This document shows positions 1 through 9,794 of a stretch of DNA of 64,000 nt, one piece after another. Each line of letters opens with the position of its first letter. Positions within the stretch are counted from its first letter, which is position 1. Where the stretch lies: assembly GCA_930633525.1 (NCBI GenBank), contig CAKNFP010000001.1:846001-910000 (forward strand). Reading direction: 5' to 3'. The notes beneath the pieces are model-generated. The model did not search any database. It was given only the letters and a program-made list of their open reading frames with translations, and had not been told where the DNA came from. The position numbers were made by a program, and so were the translations under genes. The DNA comes from Hyphomicrobiales bacterium (GTDB lineage Bacteria; Pseudomonadota; Alphaproteobacteria; Rhizobiales; Beijerinckiaceae).

Positions 1-651
1 TGCGGGGCGCTCGTGCACCACATGGGGCGTGATGAGGCGAGCCATGTCTTCGCCAAGCGCAACATTGACGCCTGGACGCGCGAAATCGAGGGGCAGGGGC
101 TCGATGCCATCGTCATCACAGCCTCCGGCTGTGGCACGACGATCAAGGACTATGGCTTCATGTTCCGCGAGGACGCCGCTTACAAGGACAAGGCGGCGCG
201 CGTCGCCGCGCTCGCGAAGGATATCACCGAATATCTCACAACCCTCGACCTTGCCCGGGCCACGGCAGGTGAAGGTTATGTCGTAGCCTATCATTCGGCC
301 TGTTCGATGCAGCACGGACAGCAAATCAAGGAAACGCCGAAAACATTGCTGAAGCGCGCTGGCTTTACGGTGAAGGACGTGCCGGAAGGGCATATCTGCT
401 GTGGATCTGCTGGAACCTACAATCTTCTGCAGCCTGAGCTGTCTGGGCAACTTCGCAGCCGTAAGACATCCAATATCGCCCGCACGGGCGCGACAATCGT
501 CGCGACGGGTAACATCGGGTGTCTGGAACAGCTCCGAAAGGGTTTCGCAGAGCGCAATTCTGATATGATTTTGCTGCATACCGTAGAGCTCCTTGATTGG
601 GCGGACGGTGGCCCAATACCTGTCGCGTTGAAAACGCGCGCTGCCGGCTGA
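1..651 (+). CDS. glcF: glycolate oxidase iron-sulfur subunit GlcF, C-terminal part
   Basis: The frame is open from the first base of the window, so the 5' end lies outside; 216 residues remain of a protein normally about 430 aa. What is visible is the C-terminal half with the two cysteine-rich (CCG-type) modules: SGCG near residue 42 and HSACSMQHG near residue 98, then HICCGSAGTYN around 130 and GNIGCLEQL around 170. These modules bind Fe-S clusters or carry redox cysteines in GlcF, lactate and heterodisulfide oxidoreductases. In the family GlcF works with the flavin subunits GlcD and GlcE to oxidise glycolate to glyoxylate at the membrane. glcDE would be expected upstream, outside the window. 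Malate synthase, which consumes glyoxylate, lies about 3.3 kb downstream on the same strand. Confidence 0.93.
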   Translation, partial: CGALVHHMGRDEASHVFAKRNIDAWTREIEGQGLDAIVITASGCGTTIKDYGFMFREDAAYKDKAARVAALAKDITEYLTTLDLARATAGEGYVVAYHSACSMQHGQQIKETPKTLLKRAGFTVKDVPEGHICCGSAGTYNLLQPELSGQLRSRKTSNIARTGATIVATGNIGCLEQLRKGFAERNSDMILLHTVELLDWADGGPIPVALKTRAAG

Positions 652-927
652 TCGCCCGGCCTCAAACAGAAAAAACATCGAGATATTACTGAATTACCTG
701 CCGATTCGGTCGGCGGCTGATGAGTCACGCCGCGTGGAATCGGCCCCTCCATCTGCAAGCTTAACGGCAATCACAATTATGTGATGACGCGAGCGCATTG
801 CGCCCGCGAAGGCGTCTTTTTCCCTTGCTAAAGTTGGTTGCAAAGAAAACTATTACGGAAGGTCTTGTCAATTCGGGAAAAATAGAGCGTTAATGATTTA
901 TTAACCATATTCCCAAAGAGGCGGGCC

Positions 928-1275
928 ATGACCACCACCACGAACACCCTGAGAGAGTTTGTCGCTGCCAATGCCGGGCAACTCGCCAACGTCGACTACG
1001 CCAAGATGCGCGGTGTCGCGAAGGCGGTTTACGACGATCCGTCCCTGCTCGACGCCTTCGCGCAGGATCCCGAGGCGACGGCGCGCGCTATCAATGGTTT
1101 CGAGGTGCCGGAAGGCTTCCACATTCACATTGCCGACGCGCAGAACAACTTCATCCCCCCGGAAGATGACGGCATCTTCGGGGCTGAAGGCATCGACACC
1201 TGGGGTCGTATCGAGACGCGCGCTGGCTACAAGACGGTCAGCTTGGTCATGTGCGCGGCTCCGGCTGAGCACTGA
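928..1275 (+). CDS. small NHLP-like (nitrile hydratase leader peptide-like) protein
   Basis: A 115-residue acidic protein with an AGAGG-type ribosome site 7-12 bases before the ATG. Residues about 25-75 (DPSLLDAFAQDPEATARAI, then a GFEVPEGFHIHI stretch and FIPPEDD) have the layout of the NHLP family: a helix with a 'DP..L..F..DP.A' pattern, then 'G...PEG..I.I' and a short strand. In the family such domains are nitrile hydratase alpha-subunit remnants that often serve as leaders of ribosomally made peptides. Here the C-terminal 40 residues contain only one cysteine (LVMCAAPAEH) and no modification enzyme is encoded nearby, so a RiPP precursor role is not shown. The family match is by eye and could be superficial; the gene itself looks real from codon structure, RBS and a downstream terminator. 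Confidence 0.6.
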   Translation: MTTTTNTLREFVAANAGQLANVDYAKMRGVAKAVYDDPSLLDAFAQDPEATARAINGFEVPEGFHIHIADAQNNFIPPEDDGIFGAEGIDTWGRIETRAGYKTVSLVMCAAPAEH

Positions 1276-1385
1276 TCGCAGTTCGGCCCGCGCCATCGAC
1301 TGGGGGGTATGAGAGGCGCGCGGCGACGTGGTTCAAGTGAAGTGCCTGCGTGCAGGCGCCAATAAATGACTATGTTGACTGTTGT

Positions 1386-1433
1386 GACGCGGACGGAGCA
1401 AGCTAAAATGCTTCCGTTCGCGTCATTTTATTT
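1386..1433 (+). terminator. rho-independent terminator after the NHLP-like gene
   Basis: GACGCGGACGGAGCAAGC and GCTTCCGTTCGCGTC pair around an AAAAT loop (1404-1409), giving a strong stem with a two-base bulge, followed by ATTTTATTT. It lies 110 bases after the stop of the small gene at 928-1275 and reads in the same direction. Confidence 0.7.
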
Positions 1434-1844
1434 GCGCTTGGTGCTTTATGCGTAGCCGTATGAGCCGATTTGCGGAGGGATGCTTCAATTCATCAATATT
1501 GAGCATTCTCTCTCAAGCTGATGCTTCAATCAGGCCGAGAGGCTCAATTTCCGAAAAGCGATTGGCTGGATTGTGTAAAATTCTAAGCTTGAATAGTCGT
1601 TGGGGATTTCCGGACCGTCTCATTGAGGGCGGACGGAGCTTGCGACAGGTAGCGGGGCCACAGGACTGGCTTTGGTGTTCCGAAGAACGAGCCCCGACCG
1701 ATTAAGAGAATAACCCTTGGTCGTCCCGTCCTGGCCTGACTAGATCGATTATTGACGCTTTAAGGGTCGTCACACCACGGTGGACGCGTGATACAGATCC
1801 AGCAGGGGCCCACCTTGGCTTGCGCAAGAAGCGCTCAAGAAACG
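1434..1844. other. intergenic region with no convincing gene
   Basis: About 410 bases between the terminator and the chemoreceptor stop codon. It looks less GC-rich than the coding sequence around it. An 85-codon open frame (1448-1705, +) has no clear ribosome site and no recognisable similarity, so I do not call it. It may be a decayed remnant or the 3' flank of the chemoreceptor gene. Confidence 0.4.
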
Positions 1845-3590
1845 CTATAGCTCTTTCGCCAGATACACGTTCCCCCACAACTGGCTGCGTACGAAAATTG
1901 GCGCGGCCATCAGCGTCGTGGGCACGATGCGTCCGTCGCTCATATGTCGCTGGAACAGCGTCGCCGCATAGGGATTGCGGTTGCGAACGGCGACAAGCAT
2001 CTTCGACCGTTCCATGATGCGCTTGTTGCGTGAATTGAGATCATTCCACTGATGTTCGCCGGGCCTCTGCGGCAGCGAATACTGTGGGTGATGGACCGGG
2101 ATATAGGAATTGCGGTCACACGCCAGCATGAAGAGGCTGGATGGACATCTATCCTTCCAGCGCTCGTAGATCGGCGGCAGGACCTCTTCATAGAAAGGCG
2201 TCGCCTTGGTCTCGTACTGGATGGGGTCGGTGCCCGCGATACGCTGATAGTCGAAAGTGATGAGATCCGTGAGACGGACTTCGCCGGAATTGACCCCGTC
2301 CTCGAAGGTGTCGCTGATCTCTTTTGCCACGCCCTGAATGATTGTGATGATGGGCTGATTGACTTGGTGGACCTCTTGGATGGCCGCTTCGATCCGCCTT
2401 GTTGTATCGGGGCGCAGGTTTTCAAACCGCACATGCACACCATCGTCACTGAGCGCGACGATTGTGACATTGATCGCTCCGATCTTTTCCGCATCGAGCC
2501 GCCCGGCCATGCCGACCGCAAATAACGTGATATCCGCGGCCAGGAGGCAGCCACCTTTCGACAGGTCGATGACCTGGACGGGGGCGGAGATCTCATCAAG
2601 GGAAAGGACGGCCTCAAGGAGAATCGGAACGCGCTCGTAGCGGCGGCGGTTGCCGACGACGGTATCACGCAGGGCCGCCATGGAGCGCTGGGTGAGCCAA
2701 TGCAGCGAGCGCTCCATGTTGCCGGTGGCACTGCCGGCGCTGCGGCTGGCGGCGCGCGCCGATTCGGTCATTTCCTGCATGGCCTTGGCGCTGCCGGACA
2801 CCGAGCCGACGAAGGACAGGCTCCGTGTCGCGCGGTCGGCGACGTCACGCGTGCCGGCAATCTGCGCCGAAACAGCGTCCCGCACCGAGCCGAGCACAGG
2901 ATCGATGCGCCGGATGAGCGTCGCAATGCGATCAACGGCTTCGTGGCTCTCGCTGGCGAAGGTCTGCAACATCTGAATCTGCGATGAGATATCGCCGGTT
3001 GCGTCCTGCACCTCGTTGGCGAGCAGTTTCACTTCCGTCGCAACGACGGCGAATCCCCGGCCGGCCGGGCCAGCGCGGGCGGCCTCGATGCTGGCGTTGA
3101 GGGCGAGAAGATTGGTCTGCCGGGCGACCGTGCCGATCACGGCGACGACGCTGGCGATACGTTCGACCGCCGAGCCAAGCCGCTCCATCCGGCTTGTCAC
3201 GTCGCTCGCAAGGGCATGGGCTTCGCGAATGAAATCGTCGGTGCCAGATATATCACGCTCGATGGACTGACTGGCCTGGTCGAGCTTCTCGGTCGTCCGC
3301 ACCAGGCCCATCGTGAGGTCGTGAGCCGTGGCGGAAAGGGACGACAGTTCCGAGCTCGCGTCACGGATATGGTCGACGAGGGTTACGCTTTCATCGACCT
3401 TGGATTGCACCTGCTCGGCGGAATAGCCGATGATGCGCATGGTCAACAACGTGTCGTCCTCGAGCTGCCGCAGCATCGCATCGATGCCAGCCAGCGGCGC
3501 AGAGGTCTCCTGCTCCGCCTGCGCTGCGGGCACAGGGGGATCCATCTCCGCATCTTGGCGGCGATGTCGAAACAGGCTGACGATCGACAC
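1845..3590 (-). CDS. soluble methyl-accepting chemotaxis protein with PilZ domain
   Basis: 581 residues, starting at a GTG preceded by TGAGGACGC; an ATG 15 codons later is the alternative. There is no membrane segment, so the receptor is cytoplasmic. Residues about 85-300 form the helical MCP signalling domain with the hairpin tip at 157-191 ([18 protein letters not shown]). A PilZ domain follows at about 314-405, with both c-di-GMP-binding signatures intact: RRYER at 316-320 (RxxxR) and DLSKGG at 342-347 (DxSxxG). The last 150 residues contain CDRNSYIPVHH (491-501), NSRNKRIM and a final SDGRIVPTTLMAAPIFVRSQ region, a layout seen at the C-terminus of many alphaproteobacterial MCPs. By inference it feeds c-di-GMP level and an unknown cytoplasmic cue into a CheA pathway encoded elsewhere. 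Confidence 0.88.
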   Translation of the reverse strand: MSIVSLFRHRRQDAEMDPPVPAAQAEQETSAPLAGIDAMLRQLEDDTLLTMRIIGYSAEQVQSKVDESVTLVDHIRDASSELSSLSATAHDLTMGLVRTTEKLDQASQSIERDISGTDDFIREAHALASDVTSRMERLGSAVERIASVVAVIGTVARQTNLLALNASIEAARAGPAGRGFAVVATEVKLLANEVQDATGDISSQIQMLQTFASESHEAVDRIATLIRRIDPVLGSVRDAVSAQIAGTRDVADRATRSLSFVGSVSGSAKAMQEMTESARAASRSAGSATGNMERSLHWLTQRSMAALRDTVVGNRRRYERVPILLEAVLSLDEISAPVQVIDLSKGGCLLAADITLFAVGMAGRLDAEKIGAINVTIVALSDDGVHVRFENLRPDTTRRIEAAIQEVHQVNQPIITIIQGVAKEISDTFEDGVNSGEVRLTDLITFDYQRIAGTDPIQYETKATPFYEEVLPPIYERWKDRCPSSLFMLACDRNSYIPVHHPQYSLPQRPGEHQWNDLNSRNKRIMERSKMLVAVRNRNPYAATLFQRHMSDGRIVPTTLMAAPIFVRSQLWGNVYLAKEL

Positions 3591-3996
3591 GCGTCCTCAC
3601 CAGGAAAAACAGCGCCCCTTCTGATGAAGGCCCGCCAGTTTACTTTCACTTATGCATGACTAGTAAACGGTTAAAGGGGGTGGGCGCTAGGGGCAGGATC
3701 CGTTGATCTGCCCAGGAATGTGCGGGGCCCGTTCGTCCGGGTGCAACAACCTGGGCGCTTCTTCAGGAGCCCCACCCTCTGCGGTCGTTCTTTTTGCCGT
3801 CTGGGGCGCGGCCGCAATCCTATTGACTGGTCAAACCTTATGAACGTTTGGAGCGAAAGACCCTGTCCGCCGAGGCCGTTCAATGACGAGGCATCGGGCC
3901 GATTGTTTCCGAATTCGCATAAATGATGGTTCGTTCCGTATCTTTTTTTCATAAGCGGATTGGCCGACACTCCTCGCCAGTCAAGGGAGAAAGCGC
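3591..3996. promoter_or_regulatory. divergent region between chemoreceptor and aceB
   Basis: About 400 bases between two divergently transcribed genes, so it should hold promoters for both. A short dyad TTGACTGGTCAA sits at 3823-3834, about 160 bases before the aceB start; it could be a regulator site or part of a -35 element, but no matching -10 is clear. A T-rich run (TCTTTTTTTCATAAG) lies at about 3941-3955. The aceB ribosome site is AGGGAGAAAGCGC just before 3997. Nothing else is recognisable. Confidence 0.3.
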
Positions 3997-5595
<1,599 letters not shown>

Positions 5596-5711
5596 GGCCG
5601 ACGAGGCGGACTGCAATCTCATGGTGTCATTTCGGGCCCTCGCCTCAGCGAGGAGCCCGGAAGCAATCAACACCGCCGATACCGAAAAATCCGCGTCGTG
5701 TTCATGGATCT

Positions 5712-5746
5712 CCTTCCCGGCGGGCGGCTTTGCCGGCCGGGAAGGG
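5712..5746. repeat. palindromic intergenic element between aceB and tadA
   Basis: CCTTCCCGGC (5712-5721) and GCCGGGAAGG (5736-5745) are perfect inverted arms around a GC-rich loop. It lies between the convergent aceB and tadA genes and could act as a bidirectional terminator-like hairpin, though it lacks a T tract. Related 'CCCGGC..GCCGGG' palindromes occur at about 11.7 and 44.6 kb. Confidence 0.5.
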
Positions 5747-5870
5747 CATCCGTGGCCGTCTTCAACCGGAACAGCCGTCCCGCGGATACGCCTGTCCGAT
5801 CGGGATCCTCATCGCAAGGCGGGATGACAGGTGCCGGGAACCGCGCCGGCCTTGCCTCACTCGCCTTTCG

Positions 5871-6323
5871 CTACCGCCTCTCGCCGAAGAAGGCCCTCAG
5901 CATCTCGACCGCTTCGCCGGCGCGCAGGCCGCCATAGACCTCCGGCGCGTGATGGCAGGTGGGCTGATGATAAAGCCGTGGTCCGCTCTCGACGCCGCCG
6001 CCCTTGGGGTCGCTGGCCGCGAAGTAGAGCCGGCGTATCCGCGCGAAAGAAATCGCCGCCGCGCACATGGGGCAGGGCTCCAGCGTCACATAGAGATCGC
6101 AGCCCGTGAGCCGTTCGTCGCCCAATGCGGCGCAAGCCGCACGGATGGCGAGGATCTCTGCGTGGGCTGTCGGGTCGTTCAATGCGCGCGTGCGGTTGCC
6201 GGCCACTGCCAGCACCTCACCATTCTTGACGATGACGGCGCCGATCGGCACCTCGCCCCGTTCCTCGGCGGCGCGGGCCGCATCGAAGGCAAGGGAGAGA
6301 GGGTCCGGGTTTGATGGCGGCAT
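5871..6323 (-). CDS. tadA: tRNA-specific adenosine deaminase
   Basis: 150 residues from the ATG at 6323; a GTG four codons upstream (6335) is an alternative. It deaminates A34 to inosine in the anticodon wobble position of tRNA-Arg(ACG). The cytidine/deoxycytidylate-deaminase zinc site is complete: HAEILAI (His ligand and catalytic Glu, about residue 53) and LEPCPMCAAAI (two Cys ligands, about residues 83-86). GEVPIGAVIV near the N-terminus is typical. It is divergent from the pseudouridine synthase gene at 6484, an arrangement common in Hyphomicrobiales. Confidence 0.95.
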   Translation of the reverse strand: MPPSNPDPLSLAFDAARAAEERGEVPIGAVIVKNGEVLAVAGNRTRALNDPTAHAEILAIRAACAALGDERLTGCDLYVTLEPCPMCAAAISFARIRRLYFAASDPKGGGVESGPRLYHQPTCHHAPEVYGGLRAGEAVEMLRAFFGERR

Positions 6324-6483
6324 CTGTTCATCCACGAGCTGTCAGCCGAGGTTCTTGGTACCGGCCTGTGGTTGCGGTGCCTATACATGGATCGACAAAG
6401 GCGTCGAAATAATTCTGCGAGACCACATTGCGCCGCAGCATGGGACTCTCGCTTCCGGGGGAACACTCTGCTATCACGGCGCC

Positions 6484-8742
6484 ATGAACGACAAGCCGGA
6501 AGACGAACGCCCCAAGGGGCGTGGCCGCCGGGACGCGCCGCGCGGCGCCGGTCCCCGCGACAACAGCAATTTCAAGCCGCCACAGCGCGCTTCGTCCCCT
6601 GGGGGTGAACGTGACGGGCAGGCTCGTGGCGAGCGGCCGCGCACCGGCCGCTTCAAGGACAAGGTTGCAGGCGAGGGGCGGCCGGAAGGCCGATCCTTTG
6701 GCGCCAAGCCTCGCTTCGGTGATAAGCCGCGCTTTGGTGAAAAACCGCGCTTCGGCGATAAGCCGGCGGGCGGCAGGCCTTTCGGAGCCAAGCCCCGTCC
6801 CGCTGGTGAGCGCCCTGCAGGTGACGAGCGCCGCCCGGCGCGTGGTCCGCGTGGCGAGGCCGATGCGCGGTTCGAGGGCAAGCCTCGCTTCGGTGACAAG
6901 CCCCGCTTCGGTGACAAGTCCGGTGGAGACAGGCCCTTTGCCGGCCGCGCCGCGCCGCGAGACGGGGCACCGGGTGAATGGCGTCGGGAGCGTCCCGCTG
7001 GTGAGCGCCCCGCAGGTGACGAGCGCCGTCCGGCACGTGGTCCGCGTGGCGAGGGCGATGCGCGGTTTGAGGGCAAACCCCGCTTTGGTGACAAGCCACG
7101 CTTTGGTGACAAGCCGCGCGGCGGGGCTGACCGGCTCGACTTCAAGGCGCGCAAGTCCGCGCAGCGCCCGGCCGTTGCAGCCGGAGAGGATGAGGCGCAA
7201 GCCGACGGGCGCGAGCGCATCGCCAAGGTCATGGCCCGCGCCGGTGTGGCGTCGCGCCGTGACGCGGAGGTGATGATCGAGGAGGGGCGCGTCGCCGTAA
7301 ATGGCGAAGTGCTGACCACCCCGGCGACACTCGTCGGCCCGGAGGACAAGGTCGCCATCGACGGCGCGGCGATGCCCTCACGGGATCGCACGCGTCTGTG
7401 GTTCTTCCACAAGCCGCGCGGCCTCGTGACGACAGCCAAGGATCCGGAGGGGCGCCCGACGGTTTTCGAGGCTCTGCCGCCTGACATGCCGCGCGTGGTG
7501 ACGGTCGGCCGGCTCGACATCAATACCGAGGGCCTCCTGCTCCTCACGAACGATGGCGGCCTCGCCAAGGTGCTGGCGCATCCGACCACCGGTTGGCTGC
7601 GGCGCTACCGCGTGCGCGCCTATGGTGAAGTCGATCAGGCCATCCTCGACACGCTGGCCGACGGCGTGACCGTTGACGGCATGCACTACGGGCCGATCGA
7701 GGCGAAGCTGGAACGCGCCCAGGGCGACAACGTCTGGCTCATGCTCGGTCTGCGCGAGGGCAAGAACCGCGAGGTCAAGCGCGTGCTCGAACATCTCGGG
7801 CTGCGCGTCAACCGCCTCATCCGCGTGTCCTTCGGCCCGTTTCAGCTGGGTGATCTCGGCGAGGGTGCGGTCGAGGAACTGCGCAGCGCCATCCTGCGCG
7901 ACCAGTTGGGACCGACGCTGGCGGCGGAAGCGGGCGTCGATTTCGAAGGAAGCGCCGCGCCTCAACCGGCGCGGGCCCGCTCACCGCGTCCCGCGCGTGG
8001 GGAGCGATCGGAGACGCGTTTCGAGCGTGACACGGATCGCGGCAGCGAAGGCTTCGAGGAGCGTGCGGGCGGCACCGGCCGCGGCCGCGACGATCTTGGC
8101 CGGCCTTCGCGCAGCATCTGGCGCGACGAGGAGACGGAGGCCGCGCGCCCGCAGGGCAAGCGCCTGCCGCGTAGGGGTTCTGATCCACAGACCGCGCGCC
8201 AGGAGAGCGCCGCGCGGGAGCACCGCCGTGCGAGCCCGGTGAGCGACCCGAAGGGGCGGCGTGTCCTCGTGGAGCGGATCGTTTCGGAACCCGTCGAATC
8301 CAAGCCCGCGCGCCGTGGCCCACGGCCGTTCCGCCGGGACGAGGCCGAAGGTGGCCCCCGTGGCGGCAGGGTTGGCATGGATGCCCGGCCGAAGCGTGGA
8401 GAGCGCGATGGCGAGCGGCCCAGGCGCTTTGGCACCGAGGGCAAATCCTTCGGTGACAAACCAGTCGGCGGGAAGCGCTTCGGCGATAGACCTTCGGACG
8501 GCAAGTCTTTCGGGGCCAAGTCTTTCGGAACTAAGTCTTTCGGCGACAAGAGCCGCGATAGCGCCGGCGGCAAATCTTTCGGCTCCAAGCCGTTTGGAGC
8601 CAAGCCGGGCGGCAAATCCTTTGGTGGCAAGTCCTTTGGTGGAAAGCCCGTTGGCGGCAAGCCCGGCGGCAGCCGCCCGAGTGGTGGCAGGGGCAAGCCC
8701 GGTGGCTTTGGCGGCGCGCCGCGCCGGCCGCGGTCTTCGTAA
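6484..8742 (+). CDS. RsuA/RluB-family pseudouridine synthase with long low-complexity arms
   Basis: 752 residues from the ATG at 6484; the frame stays open 378 bases upstream, into tadA, but that stretch is antisense to tadA and not credible. The core is ordinary: S4 RNA-binding domain at about 241-290 (RIAKVMARAGVASRRDAEVM) and a catalytic domain at about 300-480 with the active-site Asp in GRLDINTEGLLLLTNDG near residue 343. It probably makes pseudouridine in 23S rRNA (RluB position 2605) rather than 16S, but RsuA, RluB and RluE are hard to separate by eye. The core is flanked by about 230 N-terminal and 270 C-terminal residues of basic repeats (RFGDKPRFGDKP; KSFG.KSFG) that are probably disordered and RNA-binding. 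The family core is about 240-300 aa, so two thirds of this protein is extension. rsmD follows after 15 bases. Confidence 0.9.
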   Translation: MNDKPEDERPKGRGRRDAPRGAGPRDNSNFKPPQRASSPGGERDGQARGERPRTGRFKDKVAGEGRPEGRSFGAKPRFGDKPRFGEKPRFGDKPAGGRPFGAKPRPAGERPAGDERRPARGPRGEADARFEGKPRFGDKPRFGDKSGGDRPFAGRAAPRDGAPGEWRRERPAGERPAGDERRPARGPRGEGDARFEGKPRFGDKPRFGDKPRGGADRLDFKARKSAQRPAVAAGEDEAQADGRERIAKVMARAGVASRRDAEVMIEEGRVAVNGEVLTTPATLVGPEDKVAIDGAAMPSRDRTRLWFFHKPRGLVTTAKDPEGRPTVFEALPPDMPRVVTVGRLDINTEGLLLLTNDGGLAKVLAHPTTGWLRRYRVRAYGEVDQAILDTLADGVTVDGMHYGPIEAKLERAQGDNVWLMLGLREGKNREVKRVLEHLGLRVNRLIRVSFGPFQLGDLGEGAVEELRSAILRDQLGPTLAAEAGVDFEGSAAPQPARARSPRPARGERSETRFERDTDRGSEGFEERAGGTGRGRDDLGRPSRSIWRDEETEAARPQGKRLPRRGSDPQTARQESAAREHRRASPVSDPKGRRVLVERIVSEPVESKPARRGPRPFRRDEAEGGPRGGRVGMDARPKRGERDGERPRRFGTEGKSFGDKPVGGKRFGDRPSDGKSFGAKSFGTKSFGDKSRDSAGGKSFGSKPFGAKPGGKSFGGKSFGGKPVGGKPGGSRPSGGRGKPGGFGGAPRRPRSS
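6799..7113 (+). repeat. 120-bp direct repeat inside the pseudouridine synthase gene
   Basis: 6799-6918 and 6994-7113 are near-identical copies, 195 bases apart start to start, encoding the same 40-residue unit (PAGERPAGDERRPARGPRGE and onward through EGKPRFGDKPRFGDK). Nearly all differences are synonymous (for example GCCCGGCG/GTCCGGCA), which points to an older in-frame duplication held by selection on the protein. Confidence 0.85.
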
Positions 8743-8757
8743 GGCGACGCGAGCGCC

Positions 8758-9330
8758 ATGCGGATCATCGGCGGAGACCATAAGGGACGCCGGCTCGCCG
8801 CGCCAAAATCGAGCGCGGTGCGGCCGACTTCCGACCGCCTGCGCGAGACGGTTTTCAACGTCCTCGCCCATGGCTATGACGATCCCGTTCCCGGCGCGCG
8901 GGTGCTGGATCTCTTCGCCGGCACGGGTGCCCTGGGGCTGGAAGCCCTTTCACGCGGTGCTGCCTTCGCCATCCTGGTCGATGACGGCACCGAGGCACGC
9001 GGCCTGATGCGCGCCAATGTGGAAACGCTAGGTGTGGCCGGCGTTACGCGCATCCTGCGCCGCAATGCAACGCACATGGGCCCGGTCATGCCGCTCGAGC
9101 CTTCGACGCTGGTCTTCTGCGATCCGCCCTATGGCAAGGGGTTGGCGGAACGGGCGTTAATTTCGGCTGCCGAGGGCGGCTGGCTCGCGCCCGATGCAAT
9201 CGTTGTCGTCGAGGAGGCGGCGGGCGCAGGTTTTACCGTGCCCGGCGGCTTTGCGATGCTCGATCGCCGTGACTATGGCGAGACCGAAGTGATCTTCATG
9301 GCTTGGGGCTCCGAACCTCCCAAGGCGTGA
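8758..9330 (+). CDS. rsmD: 16S rRNA (guanine966-N2)-methyltransferase
   Basis: 190 residues, the normal length. It methylates G966 of 16S rRNA. N-terminal MRIIGGDHKGRRL and VRPTSDRLRETVFNVL are the family signature; the AdoMet site is VLDLFAGTGALGLEALSRG (about residues 45-63), and the catalytic motif is FCDPPYGKG (about 119-127). It starts 15 bases after the pseudouridine synthase stop, so the two rRNA-modification genes are probably one transcript. Its 3' end overlaps the last 35 bases of the convergent gene at 9296-9688. Confidence 0.95.
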   Translation: MRIIGGDHKGRRLAAPKSSAVRPTSDRLRETVFNVLAHGYDDPVPGARVLDLFAGTGALGLEALSRGAAFAILVDDGTEARGLMRANVETLGVAGVTRILRRNATHMGPVMPLEPSTLVFCDPPYGKGLAERALISAAEGGWLAPDAIVVVEEAAGAGFTVPGGFAMLDRRDYGETEVIFMAWGSEPPKA

Positions 9331-9688
9331 GTTTACCGAGGGTGTAGGTCATGGCTCGCGCCTTCAGGCGATCAGCGCTGACGGTGCAGCTAAAGGACAG
9401 GTCGGTCCAGCCTCTCTCGTCGCGGATCTGGCCATTTCCCGTAAGGGTATTGCTCGCCAGGCTGGCGGAGTTGACAGGCACGTCGAGAAACAGGCGATCC
9501 GGCTTCCTGAGTGAGCTGTCCTTTTTCATCTGCTGCAGGCCAAGTCGTTCGCAGACCCATACCGCGCGCGTTCGTGGATCCTGCTTGCGGAGCGCCCGCT
9601 CGAACGAGCCGGCGTAGGCAGGGATAATGGTCCCCGCAATCGCAATTGAAGCCAAGGCGATCGTCAGGGCCTTCAGTTGATGCGTCAT
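9296..9688 (-). CDS. secreted DUF930-like protein
   Basis: 130 residues with a signal peptide (KALTIALASIAIAGTIIPAYA, cleavage about residue 26) and a start set by AAGGACAGCC before the ATG. The mature part, with ALRKQDPRTRAVWVCERLGL, KPDRLFLDVP and WTDLSFSCTVSAD, follows the pattern of DUF930 proteins of Hyphomicrobiales: 'L..LDP..R..Q.C', 'PDR', 'W..L.F.C'. The two cysteines (one in each conserved segment) could form a disulfide in the periplasm. Function unknown. It converges on rsmD with a 35-base overlap of coding sequence. Confidence 0.7.
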   Translation of the reverse strand: MTHQLKALTIALASIAIAGTIIPAYAGSFERALRKQDPRTRAVWVCERLGLQQMKKDSSLRKPDRLFLDVPVNSASLASNTLTGNGQIRDERGWTDLSFSCTVSADRLKARAMTYTLGKLTPWEVRSPKP

Positions 9689-9794
9689 GGCTGTCCTTGC
9701 GCTGAGGTGGGCATGTAACGATGAGAGGCGGCGGACTTCGGTTCACAAGCCCACTGTCGGAAGCTGCCCATAAGTTTGTGTGATGTCGTTGGAA

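Noticed and set aside
1448..1705. 85-codon frame in the 1.4-1.8 kb spacer
   Set aside because: No ribosome site, no similarity, sits after a terminator; could be remnant but cannot be supported.
6474..7589. 371-codon frame opposite the pseudouridine synthase repeats
   Set aside because: Repetitive antisense of the FGDKP repeats; no credible domain.
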